From: Phoronis australis
Lineage: Eukaryota > Phoronida > Phoronidae
Direction: 5' to 3'
Assembly: GCA_002633005.1 (NCBI GenBank)
Contig: NMRA01000954.1
Span: 25,596 to 89,595, forward strand
DNA length: 64,000 nucleotides
The stretch's first letter is position 1; the number at the start of each line of letters is the position of its first letter. A model generated the notes under the pieces. The model was not told the DNA's origin. It saw nothing but the letters and a program-made list of their open reading frames with translations, and did not search any database. This document shows, piece by piece, positions 23,451 through 35,880 of the stretch. Position numbers and translations under genes: made by a program.

Positions 23451-24743
23451 ATTCTTTCCGACTTCGTGGCATAAAGTATGCAGCGCTCATTTTGAGGGCG
23501 GCAAGAAAACGTATCTAGGAAACTGCCCAACAATATTTCCCTTGAAAGAAATAGTAACAAATACTCCACGGCGGAGGGTAGGAAAAAAAATTGTTTTCGC
23601 TTGACCAAAACCAAGCCAACCTGAGCAATTTTGAGGATAATGCCTCTGCACAATCACCTGTTCTGGGTCGACTCACTAAAACGCACACTATGCATTAACG
23701 TGCTAAGACCAAGTTCACAATATTATTAATTACTTTCTACAAAATTGTGGTGCATTGTTATCAAAATTCGTTGTTAAATTACGATCATTTTTCAGAAAAT
23801 TGTGCTGAAATCCCAGAGCGAAATCTCGCCGACATATGCGTTGCTGCCGGTCTCGCAATCGTCGATAGGGCTTGAATTCTTGAATAAGAATACAGTTTCG
23901 ACTCAACAAATTACCTGAAATCCTCCTCAAGTTTTCCAAATAGCGTCTCTAAGATTTTTAAGTTCTTGTGGAGTCTGGATTAGCTGCGCTAGATTGTAGC
24001 CCGACAACACGAGAAAAATCTCTGGAGGAACACACATGTTGTTGTCACGTGACGTTTGTTTTGAAGTTTTTATGCGTATAGGCCCTATTATATGTGAGAG
24101 TAAGCGTGCGTGTGCTTGTCATCAGATTTCATTTGCCAGAGTAAATGCGATGTAATGATCTAGGTGTGCATTGTATCCAAAGAATTTAACTCAAGCAGTC
24201 AAGCAGAGCGTGTTCTAATATTTAGCTTAGCACTTGCAGGCCTCATCTGCTAAAAAACGTTCGAGAATTATTTCGGTAAGACTGATATATGTCACTCATT
24301 GAGTCGCCGGGTGAGTGGATGCGTGACCGTAGTGAGCTATTCTCCGGAAGACTTGGGGTGTAAGGGTGCGAATGTGTCACTATTAGTGGGTCATTTTGAC
24401 TTTAAAAACACCAGTTATGATTAGTTAAATAATTTCTCTTAAAAATAATGCAAATTTTTTACGGTATTAGAAACTTTCGGAAATTAGTGCCAATATTTAT
24501 TTCTTGGCGATGCTATGTTACCCGTTTCATGAATAGATAGTTCCCGACTAAATGTCTTCGATGACAGCATAGACTATATCTATGATGACAGCCGGTACAT
24601 TATGCAGCGCGCGCTTCTTGGCCGCGTGCTAATACTGGTCGAGTTTTTTTTTTATTAGTTTTCTATTCACGGTTTTCACGTGTACAAAGAAGTTTGGATT
24701 CCTGTTGAGGCCGGAGAAGATCTGTACCGGCAAGATACAGTGC
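23451..24743. other. No recognisable gene
   Basis: Short open frames at 23444-23653 and 23730-23939 (-) resemble nothing I know. No splice-consistent exon was found. Confidence 0.4.
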
Positions 24744-25625
24744 AATTCCAGGGCCGTAGGAAGCGGGGGGCCGGGAGGGGTGGGGGACACGGGCCCCCCA
24801 AAAAAAATTTCAGGCGTCTGGGTTAAACCGTGGCAACCGACATAGGCTTGGTGCCGGGGACAGTCTAGAAAAGAAAGACTGCGAAAAACGGATAAGAGAG
24901 AAAAGTCAAGAGGACATTTAACAAATCTGCATCAGTACATGGTTTACCTTTTGAGGACCCTGGCCAGGACACTGTCGTTAGCCTGAGGGGCTTCGCTTTT
25001 GCAGCACAGGTCATCTAAACACACATATATATTTCGAAAAACCTAGAAAATTTGGAAAGCGAAGCTTTTGCGGAGCGTATCAATGTTTAAATTCAATAAG
25101 TCAATTTTGCGAATGCAAAACTATATTTTTCCAGAAGCCCCTCTCTTACAAGGGATAACGGAGACAACTTTCGCTTTATTTTTTTCTCGAAACTGTATAT
25201 CACTTGAGAAAAATTGATGACCTGACAGGTAACATCAACTGCTGCGCATTTCCTGATATTTGAAAATATATTTTCATATTTAGGAGCCTCGCCCTTGAAG
25301 GAGGCCATTGATGACATTCAAGTGGCCACCTTTTTGTGCTTTTATTGACAAATTCTTACCCGGCCGCTCAGGGAGAGAGGGTCCAATGTTGGAATCGATT
25401 ACCTCTATTTTCCGGTTTTTAGTGAAGTCGTGCTTTCATGTTGAAGGAGGTCACTCCCTGCCTCGTTTTGGGACCACACGATGGTGGAATGAACTGTCAA
25501 TTTTTTCCAAGCTTAATGATGTTTAGCCTTTCAACTTAAGGTGTCCCATTTCAGACGGTGCCCTCTCTCGGTGGAGCAGTTAGAGGTGAATGTCCCTTTG
25601 TCCCTCAAAATACATGTATATGTGT

Positions 25626-25733
25626 GCGTGCAGGACAAGTGTACACAGGCGCTATATCTGCGCGTGCACGATAGGTGTGCACAGGCACTATGTCATCGCG
25701 TGCATGACAGGTGTACGCAATCAATTATGGTCG
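25626..25733. repeat. 36-bp tandem repeat, three copies
   Basis: Units start at 25626, 25662 and 25698 (gcgtgcaggacaagtgtaca and variants). The period is 12 codons and the plus frame is open, giving a repeated VHDRCxQAL-like peptide. Whether it is translated is unknown. Confidence 0.8.
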
Positions 25734-26869
25734 ATAAAATTTATTACAAATGATTTATTAAAATAGATTAATTTCGACTATTTTTAATAATGGTATGACA
25801 TGTTATAAGATGTTGATAAGAATTAATATTAACGAATGGTGTAATATAAGATCTAAGTTTTTTCATCAGCCCAAGTAATTTATACGACTTCTTGTCACTG
25901 ACCAAAAACGATCCTAAGAATAATGCTGTAAACGATGATCATACTGATATATGTGAACGATGATCAGTCTCATCAGAATTCATATCAATCAAAATGGAGG
26001 TGCAAGATTTTTACACAAGTATTACTTATTCTAAGTTTAGAAAATATGATTACTACAGTGAAGAAGACGAACAGTACACAATGTCTATTTTGTTACGTAC
26101 AACTTCGTTAAGATTGACGGCAAATGTGAGGGGCAAAACTAAGCCTTTGAACTTGCAAGGAGCAATGTATACTGCATACAGAAGTATGCAACAGTCAGGG
26201 CACGGACTTCTGGAAGGGAAAGGCGACACAACAATTTGTAATCATCGGCACTAAACATTTTAGCATCAGAAATATTACATAGATTCATTCAAGCAAGTCA
26301 GGCAAACACATTTTAATTAATAATCCGATGGTGCCACCTGCCGCCCCGAATTGTTGTACCAGAGGGTTCCAGTTCAACCCCATCCTGCAGCCATTCTATT
26401 ACTGCTGATGAATTTCTGTAATTACTTCACGTTTCGTCTCTTATATTTGCTAAACGTAAATTGAAACATTAGAACGTTCTAGAAACCATGTGTGGTTAGT
26501 TGTTGCAACAAGAGGGGGTTACATATATCAAACTCGACGAATATCCGTGGCGTTGGCGCAATGAATTTTGGAATTAAATGCTGAATGACGTCAATATGAA
26601 CATGTGTCTTTAAACGCTACGCAATATTGCCACAAGTCAAACTTTAATAATTCTGCTAAAACTAATGATTGCCTAAAGGTATTTCAATAAACACAACATA
26701 CATTCATTGACTGGCCTTGGTGCATTACAAGCTTCAAGGTGTAAGACACATCAAATCCAAACAGAAAAAGTATTCTATAAATAGTTCGTCTCACCCACTT
26801 GTTAGACGAAGTACAGGCTCTAGTTCCTATTTTTGGTTATACTAATTGTCGTAGCTCGCTATATAAATA

Positions 26870-27022
26870 TAGACAATATAAATCCGTGGTCATGACCATC
26901 AATATAGAATAGCGGTACATAGGTAGACACTCTATATCCATGGTCATGACCATCAATATAGAATAGCGTGCTATATATATAGACATTCTAAATCCATGGC
27001 CATAACCATAATATAGAATAGC
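26870..27022. repeat. 55-bp tandem repeat, about 2.8 copies
   Basis: Units start at 26870, 26924 and 26980. The first two units contain the palindrome GGTCATGACC and the segment catcaatatagaatagcg; the third is more diverged. It lies inside the 4-kb hAT-like element. Confidence 0.85.
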
Positions 27023-27830
27023 GACACTGTCAAGTATTCACGAGGGAAGCTGAGATTCCAAGTTCAACAAAAAAATCTTGCACAGCACAGCCATTCGACC
27101 CAAACAACCGAAAATTTGAAAAGATACAGTAGGATTGCCGCCATCGAAAGGGTGGAATTTTGAAGAACGTGAACACCGCTACTTGGGAATTACAAAAAGG
27201 ACTATTTCCGATGGTTAGTTAAAAAATAATGTTACTGTTTCCGGTAGTATCACAAGAATAGTATCTCTTTTGACGATGGTTACTATGAGTTGTTTGTAAG
27301 GAATTCCCACTTGTGGAAAACACTGCTGTCTAGGCTACTATTTGTAATGATCGTGTACATGTCGAAAGGAGTACTCAAAGATCTCTCGCAATCATAAACA
27401 AAGATTTCAACGTTTTTTTGTCATTGGAGGTCAAGTTTACATCGTGAACCGTTATAGGTAACTCTGAAAACACACCTTAATACGAATACCCCATCTCCCA
27501 TATTCCCCCGGTTACCCGTCAAAAGTCTGCGAGCATGCATGCGGAAATTGCACATAACATTCCTGTTTGATAAACAAATTCGTTGGTTTCTGATTTACTT
27601 GTTTATATATCTACGAATATCAATAGATTCATAGATGATTTTTGACAATTAGAAGCTACATGTAATCTTGTAAGAATTGGTGATAATTCAGTGAATTTAA
27701 TTGCTGCCTGAAGTTGGAAAAATTCTATAATCCTATCCCCAAATAGTAAAGTACACTTAGACGATTTTTGCATATCTAAGATAACTCTCAAAGACATTGA
27801 TGAAATTCGTACACAAAAACCGTAGATAGA

Positions 27831-27859
27831 AAAATAAATAAATAAATAAATAAATAAAA
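27831..27859. repeat. (AAAT)n microsatellite
   Basis: A simple run of AAAT units. A similar shorter run lies near 40793-40812. Confidence 0.9.
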
Positions 27860-28528
27860 TTAAACTCACTTCTTGGAAAGGTTGTCTTCGCAGTTCCTTG
27901 GTGTTTTTAGTTTCCAGTAGTATTGAGTAAGTATTTTTTATTCAAAACTGAATTGATTGCTTTTCCTGACTGACGTATCCTCGTTAAAAATAAGATGTAA
28001 CCATGCAGTAGGCCGCGCAGACTCTCAGTGATAACCACAAGGACTGAATTTGAACTGCAAGCGTTCAGGAAGTGTGTACATTTTTGGGACACAATATCCT
28101 TTTCCCCAGCCACCAGAAACTGAATTACCGGTCGTGTATGAAGTAGGGATTTTGAAACAGCCCCAAAGGCACTATACCAGAGACTACGGGGCCTCATCTT
28201 TTCAAAAAAATCTCTTTGAAAGAATGACCATAATAAAATAAAGTGTTCCCGAAACTGGATCACAACAAAACGAATCCTGACCTTAGAACGAGCGCAGACG
28301 GCCAATACGAGCAAAGCTGCCTGTCTCAAGTGAATCATATAGTTGAGCTGACCAGCAATTAGCTTTAGTTCATCGGGAATTTCGTATTTTCACACTGTTA
28401 GATCTCAGCTATAGCTACTTGAGGCAGCTCCTCGTTACAGGTCAGTGCACTGGTCCTAGGCCCATTGTTACTCTTCGTGTTGGTTCACAGTTAATCAACT
28501 CTTAATGGCTGGATCCTCGGGATTGTCC

Positions 28529-28677
28529 CAGAGGCGGATCCATGATTTTGAGATGGGGGTAGGGCAGAGTATTAGCCAGGGTTTTACCAGTCAGAAATTT
28601 GCACCTCCGAACTGCCAAATGAAATCTGGGAGAATTTTAGGGGGTCAATGTGTCTTGGCCCTCTAAATCCGCCACTG
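28529..28677. mobile_element. hAT-like miniature element, uninterrupted copy
   Basis: It begins CAGAGGCGGATCCATG and ends in a reverse match to CAGTGGCGGATTTAGAGGG. It aligns with the outer element at 15294-16244 and shows the empty site (cagagtattagcc) for the inner insertion. The flanking pentamers TGTCC and TGCCT match only partly, so the target duplication has decayed. It is nested in the 4-kb element at 24749-28792. Confidence 0.82.
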
Positions 28678-28715
28678 TGCCTCCCCACGTGGGAGATTCG
28701 GCATCGGGAGGACAG

Positions 28716-28716
28716 N
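28716..28716. other. Ambiguous base (N)
   Basis: A single n interrupts the sequence near the right end of the 4-kb element. It is an unresolved assembly position in a G-rich tract. Confidence 0.95.
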
Positions 28717-28797
28717 GGTGGTGGCGATGGGGGAGTTGGCGACGTCGAAATGGTTTGTGCCCCCCAATAATTTTTGCCTTCCTACGGGCCTGAATTC

Positions 28798-30207
28798 CGC
28801 TGACGTACGCTGCGTCTGTGTTTTCAAAGTCCAGACCATAGAGGGGCACATCCCTCGCAAGAGCAGGAAAACTTTTGCGTTCTTTTTGAATCGCGGCGTA
28901 AGTTTGAAGTGTATACGGACATAACGGTGAGGCTCGTAGTCTACAAATTCAGGACTATCGGATCTTTCAGTTCATAAATTGGAGACGTTGGAACTGTAGG
29001 TAGGACCTAAGACATTTTTTCGCATGCAGTTCATAGGCTGGGCGCTTACTTTAGAGAAGTCTGAAAACGCGTGGGGTCACTTATTGGGGCATCCCGGCGC
29101 TTATCAGGGCGAATAGCGGCAGAATTACATACAGCAGCGTAGTTTAATGCACACAAATTTCACGTCGTGCAAACCAGTCGGCCATTCCACATACGTTAAT
29201 CAATCCCAGTAGCCTTTGCGCACCCTAATTTCCGGACATGCGCAATCATTAAATCGACTCGGTTGCAATTCCGCTATTCGCTAAAATCGTAGGCCAAGCT
29301 TGCCTGTGTGGCAGACTTTGAAATGAGTTTTCGAATTATCCTCCATGCGTTTCAAGGTTATCGAGGGTTACAGTGCATTACTTTGTTTCAGAGAACTGGA
29401 CGGGAAAGTCGCTTTTAATATCTGTTGATAGGCCAAAACCGGGCTCGGTATCTTTTAAGTAATTAAAAGTTTAGTTTGCTATTATAAATGAAAGTGGATA
29501 CTATATGTTGATCTAAGTTACGTTGATGCGAGTCATAAAGTGAAAATGGAGCACACTGGTTATTAGGTAAGGTGTGGTAAATGAAGGTGACATTTGCATC
29601 AAGGGCATAGAGGAGGTGGTCGTGATCTATTTGATTGACAGGGCATTTAAGAGAAAAATTATTAACACTGTTCATTTATTTTTTTCATTTACAAAATGTT
29701 TGGATACCTCTCGAAAATTATGTTGAATTTTTGTGAATTACGGAATATACCGGCTCGTAATTGATTAAGAACTATTTCTTTGCGTCTGGTAATAGTTGTT
29801 AAGAAGTAGTTGGTGTGTATCTGTGAAACTGAGACGACAGATATCTTTTGACGTCAAGTTTAAGCGATTGAAAACTTTGTGCAATTTTTAGATGACAAGG
29901 AATAACGTTGCTCAGTTGGATGCACTGAATAAAGAGGAGATTTATGTAATGAATTAAAAAAATTATGAGGGATTACAAACTCAGGCATAGATCTTAAATT
30001 TTTGTTAAAGAGAAGTGAATTGGAATGATTATTTATAGTGTGAAGAATCTTGTAAGTATAAATAAAGATGTGCTGTTTTCTAATGTCTGAGAGTGGCATC
30101 CAGTTAAATGAGTGGAAAGTTTTTGCTTAACACCGGCTTATAGAGCCAGAAAGATACAATGCTGCCTGATACGTGGAGAAATTGTAGTTGTGGTATATCA
30201 TATTTGT
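28798..30207. other. Mostly non-coding; possible degraded LINE 3' coding remnant on the minus strand
   Basis: Minus-strand frames at 30099-29860 and 29675-29463 have the general look of the C-terminal part of a non-LTR element (for example IFIYTYKILHTI), but no catalytic motif is present. The assignment is weak. Confidence 0.25.
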
Positions 30208-30214
30208 GTCATTC

Positions 30215-30429
30215 ATGCGCGCACCCAGCCTTTAATATGGGGGGGGGGCTCGAATTTCTGAGGAAGTGGACCTTTTGCTAACAAAAAAAACCGGCTACCA
30301 CGCCTTTTTAGAGGACTTTTGTCTTGTTTTCTCGGACTTTTTGGTTAACTGAGGCGGACCTTTTTGCCCACTTCGCCAAATAGAAGATGGGTGGGGTGGC
30401 TCATTCGAGCCCCTCCTGGGTGCGTGCAT
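30215..30429. mobile_element. 215-bp miniature inverted-repeat element
   Basis: The ends ATGCGCGCACCCAG and, reversed, ATGCACGCACCCAG match at 13 of 14 bases. Flanks GTCATTC (30208-30214) and GTCATTG (30430-30436) agree at 6 of 7 bases, a likely target duplication. The G-run and GGGGCTCGAAT follow both ends. It is non-coding, and I leave the superfamily open. Confidence 0.7.
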
Positions 30430-30824
30430 GTCATTGAAATGAGATGAAATGAAAGCACTACACAACATTTCTAGGTATTGACTCGTCAGCGCTTAGAAAG
30501 GATTATAGAGTTTTTGATTTTTTTTCATTTTGCCATTCTTGATCATCAAGCGAGACTCTTGAGCTACGGTTCTAGACAATCAGCGATTTCTATGCAAAAT
30601 TAGTCAACAAACCCGACAGTTACATTGGTGATTCTTTATAAGCCCCGACCTGAGGCCATAAGTGGATGCCGGGAGTAGTTTGGCCTCTGACATCTTTTCA
30701 GCTCTTTCGACATCAAACTACATGCCAGGAGTTGTCAACAAGACATTTTTGGGTGTTGAAATGGTGGTAGTACAGTGTTTTACGGAAAGAAGTAACACTT
30801 GATTTCTGAGTGTTCTGCAATTAC

Positions 30825-30982
30825 ATGGGTGGCGCAGCACTGAAAAAAAGTGTGTGTGTGTGTGTGGTGGAGGCTAAAGCCCCCTCAGCCCCCTGTGGTG
30901 CACCGCCTATAGACCATGTGCGGTGTGGCACTGAAAAAGTGGGGGCTATGGCCCCCCAGCTCTCTATAGTGCGCCGCCCATG
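30825..30982. mobile_element. 158-bp miniature element with AATTAC target duplication
   Basis: The left end ATGGGTGGCGCA and reversed right end ATGGGCGGCGCA form the inverted repeat. The 6-bp direct repeat AATTAC flanks it (30819-30824 and 30983-30988). A degenerate internal unit (GGCACTGAAAAAGTG with a GGGGGCT tract) occurs twice. Confidence 0.75.
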
Positions 30983-31053
30983 AATTACAGTATAGGCCTA
31001 AAATAGGTGTGTTTACGTAACTTACGAAAAAGTACTCATAATTGCTTAACTAA

Positions 31054-31084
<31 letters not shown>

Positions 31085-31116
31085 CGTGTGTGTGTTTGCG
31101 TGTGCGCGCGCGTGTG
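31054..31116. repeat. (GT)n microsatellite
   Basis: A run of GT dinucleotides with a few GC interruptions, ending in an alternating GCGCGCG tract. Alternating purine-pyrimidine DNA of this kind can adopt Z-form. Confidence 0.95.
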
Positions 31117-32109
31117 CATTATTACTGTTTTCAATTGTTTCTGTACTAATTCATTTGTGCAATTGAATGTTTACCTGTTGCCCAGATGTTGTTTTTTGTT
31201 AATTCTATTCCTCGAGGCAGACGTACCGTTTGACCTCACGTGACTGCCTTGGGTTTCCCTAGATGGACATGTTGCATACCTCGGTACACAATAGAAGATG
31301 TTTCGGGTAACCCCCTCTACAAAATCGACGGAATATACTGCTGGATAAAATGTTGCACAGACGTGCCCTTCCAGGTAGGTAGTCCCTGTTGAAGCCACCC
31401 AACCTACACTGTTATACCACCTGCAGACGGTCTCACATCCTCACGTCATGATGCAGCAGTATTGTCACTCAAGCCCACAGCAAAGCTATCAGTTAGTGAA
31501 CACCAGGGACATTACGTAATTTTCTCGTGAGAGACCGTGGGGAAAGACTGAACGGTCAGCCGATCACATTTTACTTTCCATGAAACTAAGATCTTGCCTA
31601 ATAATCTTTACCTCTTCGCCTTATTCGGTGCCATATTTAAATTTCATAGTTTAAGTGCTTATGAAAATGACATATCAGTGCCTTTCCTCCATAAATATCG
31701 ATGAATAACATTTGGCAAGATTTGAACCGTCACAAAGGGTTATAGCTGGCTTAGAGCGGTTTCGCCTTTATGAAACCTGGTTCACCAAAGTAATTTTCAT
31801 TCAGTTCTGAAGAATTTTAACGCAACCGGCTAAAGCTCAATGTGATACGAATAAACGTTGGGTAAACACGTTACAATCTATGCAAGGGCCACGTGGACAA
31901 TGTTACAGTCCGTTTCAGCACGCGCTCGGACATGGTGAAAACTACTTTAGTGTGGCGGGGCCTTGACAAAAAACTTTAAAACTGGCTTACCTTGACATTT
32001 CAACAACCATAGCGATGGCACATGCACATTTCACTAACTTTATTTAAACAAGAGCAACGCGGAGCGTTGAAATGCGCCCACGAATGCACCACAAACGGTG
32101 TGCTTCTAG
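31117..32109. other. No recognisable gene
   Basis: Short open frames only (31171-31398 -, 32000-32218 -). No motif or splice evidence. Confidence 0.4.
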
Positions 32110-35100
32110 GGTTATTTATTTGTATCATAAAAATGACCACTAGGTGGTGCAAATTACGTCGAATCCATCCGAGATCGGGAACTTGCCATCTTTCTTTTAG
32201 TAGAGAGCTAATTACCAAATTTCATAACCATCTGCAAACAAAGGAAAACGGAAAAAAAGAAATTGCCACTAGGGGACACATCGTTCGTCGAATCCGTCTG
32301 AAAGTCGTCGCCGTCTGTTGTTAAATTCACATAAATACACTTATTAAATTTAATAAAGATTCTGCAGTGGGTTTATGAGATACAGCTGTGGGCACATAAC
32401 AACACTGCCACCAGGAGGTGCCACATTAGTCGAAGTCGTCATCGTCAACTGTCCTCTTCACACTACGAACATATACGCCAATTTTCAAATTCATCCTTAG
32501 AATGGTTTGGTTGACAGAGGGGCGGACACCAAAACACAGACTCGAAAACAGCAATCATGGCCACCAGGTGGCGCAAAACACTTCGAATCCATTCGAAAAC
32601 GGAAGGATAATGTCATCTCACCAGTAGATGCCTATATTTCAAATTTTATGAAAATCCATTTAGAAACTTTGAAGATACAGAGGCAAAAGTAAAAAAATAG
32701 AATTGCCACTAGGGGGCACACCGATAGTTAGATCCGTCCAAAAGTCGTCGTCGTCCATTGTCAACTTCATATAAATACACTTGCTAAAAGGGGCTATTCG
32801 GAGAATTCTCCCGTTGTCGCTGCTGTACTAGTGGTGATTGAATTGCGCATGCGTCGCTGTCTGCATGTAAACAGCTGGTAAAAAGACGGATTGTTATGAA
32901 AATATGTCGTCGCGCAGTCTTATTATTGCCATTTTCTCTGGTGCAAGTCTTCTACAGGTGGTCACAAATTACTAAAAGACCTACATTCGTGGAGCATTGC
33001 GGTCAAAAGGGTCAACCAACTGACAAAAAGTGTGTGGATGCCGAAGCCCCTTTGGGAGACTACATAACGTAACTTGGTAAGTTTTTAGCAATCAAGTTTC
33101 TATCGACATCGTTCGGTGATGTTATCCCCACCAGTTACCCCTCTGAATAACGGGTTTATTGAATGGAACTAAGTGTTTCTTTTCGGAAACTCACCCAGGA
33201 CTCGGATGCCGGGTATGCTAGCAGCACATATTCACATATTGTCCTCCAGGGTGGGAATGCTCCCAATATAAGAGGTGTATGGTACGTGACGCTCAGAAGT
33301 CAAGGATGACTTTCACAGCAAGTTCTCTTCAAAGCTATGCTATGTCCAATAAGATTATCTAGACGAGTGAGTTTCCTTATTTTATGGCGGACTCCACCCC
33401 AAGGACTACCAGATTAGTTACTGAATTAACCGATGAATAAGCTATTCAGTAAACGTCATAACATTGCATTAGAATAAAAATTAACACCTAGAATGAATTT
33501 TACTTGTTGAGGTCAGATACACATTTTAGGTGTCGTGAAAAATACACATTATTAAATCACTTTTAGCCTGTTTCACATAGTTTAATTCAGATCTTAAATA
33601 AGACTTGGGTACAAAGATTATTAGTTTCTACACATAAACATGAAGATGAAACGTCAAGTATGTTCTGCCTTACTAAAGTAGTTTTGTCTTGTGTTTTCTT
33701 TTATAATTTGTTTCTCCCGCTATTCTGTTACAGGTGAGAGAAAACGACTGAAACCAGCCGCCTGACTTTCTATTTTACCTTTGGACAAAGTGAAAAGCAA
33801 TCCTTCAGCATTAACCTGAGAGAATCGAACAAAATTCAGAAATTCAGCCCTTGATATGCCTGACTATGGACTCCATTGCTAGGGAAAATTACATTTGTTT
33901 TTAACAATGTTGTTTTTTATATACTTTTCTTGCATGAGGAACTTTTGTTGTGGACAAGTTAACACAAAACTTGTTCAAAGGCCTTCTGAAGAAAGCTCTA
34001 AAAACAATTACACACATAAACAAATCAAATGCAAACAAAGGGAATACTTCATTTTTATCGCTGCACATTTCTAGAGGTCAACACTGAGGAAAACGACCAT
34101 TCGCAAGCGTAATCGCTAATCATTTCAGCTTTATAAAGAATAAGCACAACTGCACTGTGCGGGCCTTTAAAACTGAGGAAATATTGTGGTTTCAATAATT
34201 AGTGACAATTTTGCCTGTTGATGAAAATTTTATTCATCATCAAAGTGTAACATTAACGGGCTTTCTACTGACAATAAGACAATCGATGCAGTCACTGAAT
34301 GTCATTTCCGCATAATGTGTACCAAATTGAAAAGTTATTACCATTAGCAGAAAGCCTTTCTTATGAAAGGAAAAGTTAATGTCACTCAGTGAGAAAGGAC
34401 AGGTATTTATACCAGATGCTTTTGGTTTTCATTTCACAGAGATCTGACTTGTGTAGCAGTCAGATATAGTTCCTCTTCATACACTAGCAACACGTTGTCT
34501 TATGGTAACTTCGTACTGCGATTCACATTTCACCAGAGCCACTGACATGTACATTGTGCCATGCAGCACTAATGGTGTGTGGAAATGCTATGGGCAGGAG
34601 TAACAAAGCTTGTTCGTTGTCTTCGATGAAGAAAGTAGGCTTCAGTTAACAACAGATCTACACTGGATGGGAAGATCTTGCTGGTTAGCTGCAGTCAACT
34701 GCTTAAAACCAGTTTTTGTCCATTCAGGGTCGATGCAGAAGCGATGCATATCTCCTCTGCATGGTACAAGCCCTCAAACCTAAAAATCAAAGATCACGTG
34801 AAAACAGACATGATAGATTTTCATTTCAGCGTGTAATAAATTTCCGGAAGACACAGGATAGGGAGTAAACAAATAGTCTAATGTATATTTACGTACCTTT
34901 GCCATGGCATTGGGCTTGGATTGTAATCTCACCGCTAACTAATATCGAATTAAACATTCAGCATTCATTGATGTAACTGTCACTGATAAACCTTTGATGT
35001 ACGACAACATCCCGAGTGCTACGTCAAGTATCGTAACACGCATCACAACAAAGATTAACCCGACTGGCGACTGCCGTGAAGTCGGCATCGGCGATTATCT

Positions 35101-35880
35101 CAGTTATAAGGCATCAGTAGAATAAACACAGAATAATTGTTAAAATAATCACAAACCTTACCTTTGTATAAGGTAGTACTTACTTTCTCTCATAGAGGCC
35201 CATTTCACGCAATCTCACATTCAGTTGGCACGCCTACAAGCCATATCACCATGTATTTAAAGGGCTCGCGAAATCGCGGCTGTTAATCTATCACCACTAG
35301 TACACGCGCGCCCTCTAGTTAACGTAAATTTTCCGAATAGCCCCATTTAGTAAAGATCCTGCAGAGGGTTTAGGAGATACAGCCATTATGGGCGCAAAAC
35401 TAAACAAAACTGTCACTAGGAGGCGCCACAATAGTGGAAGTCGGGAAATCATCGTCAGCCGTCCTCTTCATAGTAATAACATACATGAAAATTTTCACAA
35501 TCATCCTTAGAGCGATTTGGGTGATAGAGGGGCGGACGCCAAAAACAGGCTCGAGAACAATTAAAATGGCCACTAGGATGCGTAGAATACCTCAAATCTA
35601 TCCGAAAACGGAGGGATAGCGTCATCTCACCAATAGCTGCCTATATTCCAAATTTTATGAAAATCCGTTGAGGAACTTTGAAGATACAGAGTTAAACTAA
35701 AATTGCCACTAAGGGGCACATCGGTAGTCGGATCTGTCCGAAAGTTCCCTCTTGCCGTCCCATCCAAGAAAGAAGCACGTGCAAATTTTCATGAACATAT
35801 ATCAAAGGGTTTTGGACGCCGGATGGACGTGCATGACGGCATAATGCGTCCACATATAAATATGTGGGGGCATAATGAAT
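32110..35880 (+). repeat. Modular CTCF-like-core repeat, forward copy split by a 2.55-kb element
   Basis: Excluding the insertion at 32790-35344 this copy is about 1.2 kb. It is built of modules of roughly 120-180 bp, each starting with a core such as GCCACTAGGGGGCAC: 32135-32150, 32265-32279, 32407-32422, 32560-32574, 32705-32719, 35412-35428, 35568-35583 and 35705-35719. Three module types alternate, marked by ggcggac(a/g)cc, by ctttgaagatacagag, and by gatcctgcag(t/a)gggttta. The end near 35820 (ggacgccggatggacg) is shared with the other copies. The open frames inside look incidental. Confidence 0.8.
32790..35344. mobile_element. 2.55-kb element with GGGGCTATTCGGA inverted ends
   Basis: The left end GGGGCTATTCGGAGAATT and the reversed right end GGGGCTATTCGGAAAATT match at 17 of 18 bases, and GTACTAGTGGTGAT recurs inside both ends. 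Other copies of the interrupted repeat (for example near 32346) show the empty site as an AAATTT-type junction. The flanks here read ctaaaa and atttag, so no clear target duplication is visible. No open frame of useful length occurs, so the element is non-autonomous. A CCCTCTAGTTAACG stretch sits just inside the right end. The superfamily is undetermined. Confidence 0.78.

Larger units (their letters stand above)
24749..28792. mobile_element. 4-kb hAT-like element with AATTC target duplication, non-autonomous
   Basis: The left end begins CAGGGCCGTAGGAAG and the right end, reverse-complemented, CAGGCCCGTAGGAAG: a 15-bp inverted repeat with one mismatch. The 5-bp direct repeat AATTC lies immediately outside both ends (24744-24748 and 28793-28797). 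Poly-G/poly-C tracts follow each terminus, as in the other hAT-like elements here. The 4044 bp contain no recognisable transposase; open frames at 25994-26254 (+) and 27907-28338 (-) are unassigned. Nested inside are a 36-bp tandem repeat, a 55-bp tandem repeat, an (AAAT)n run and a miniature element near the right end. Confidence 0.8.
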
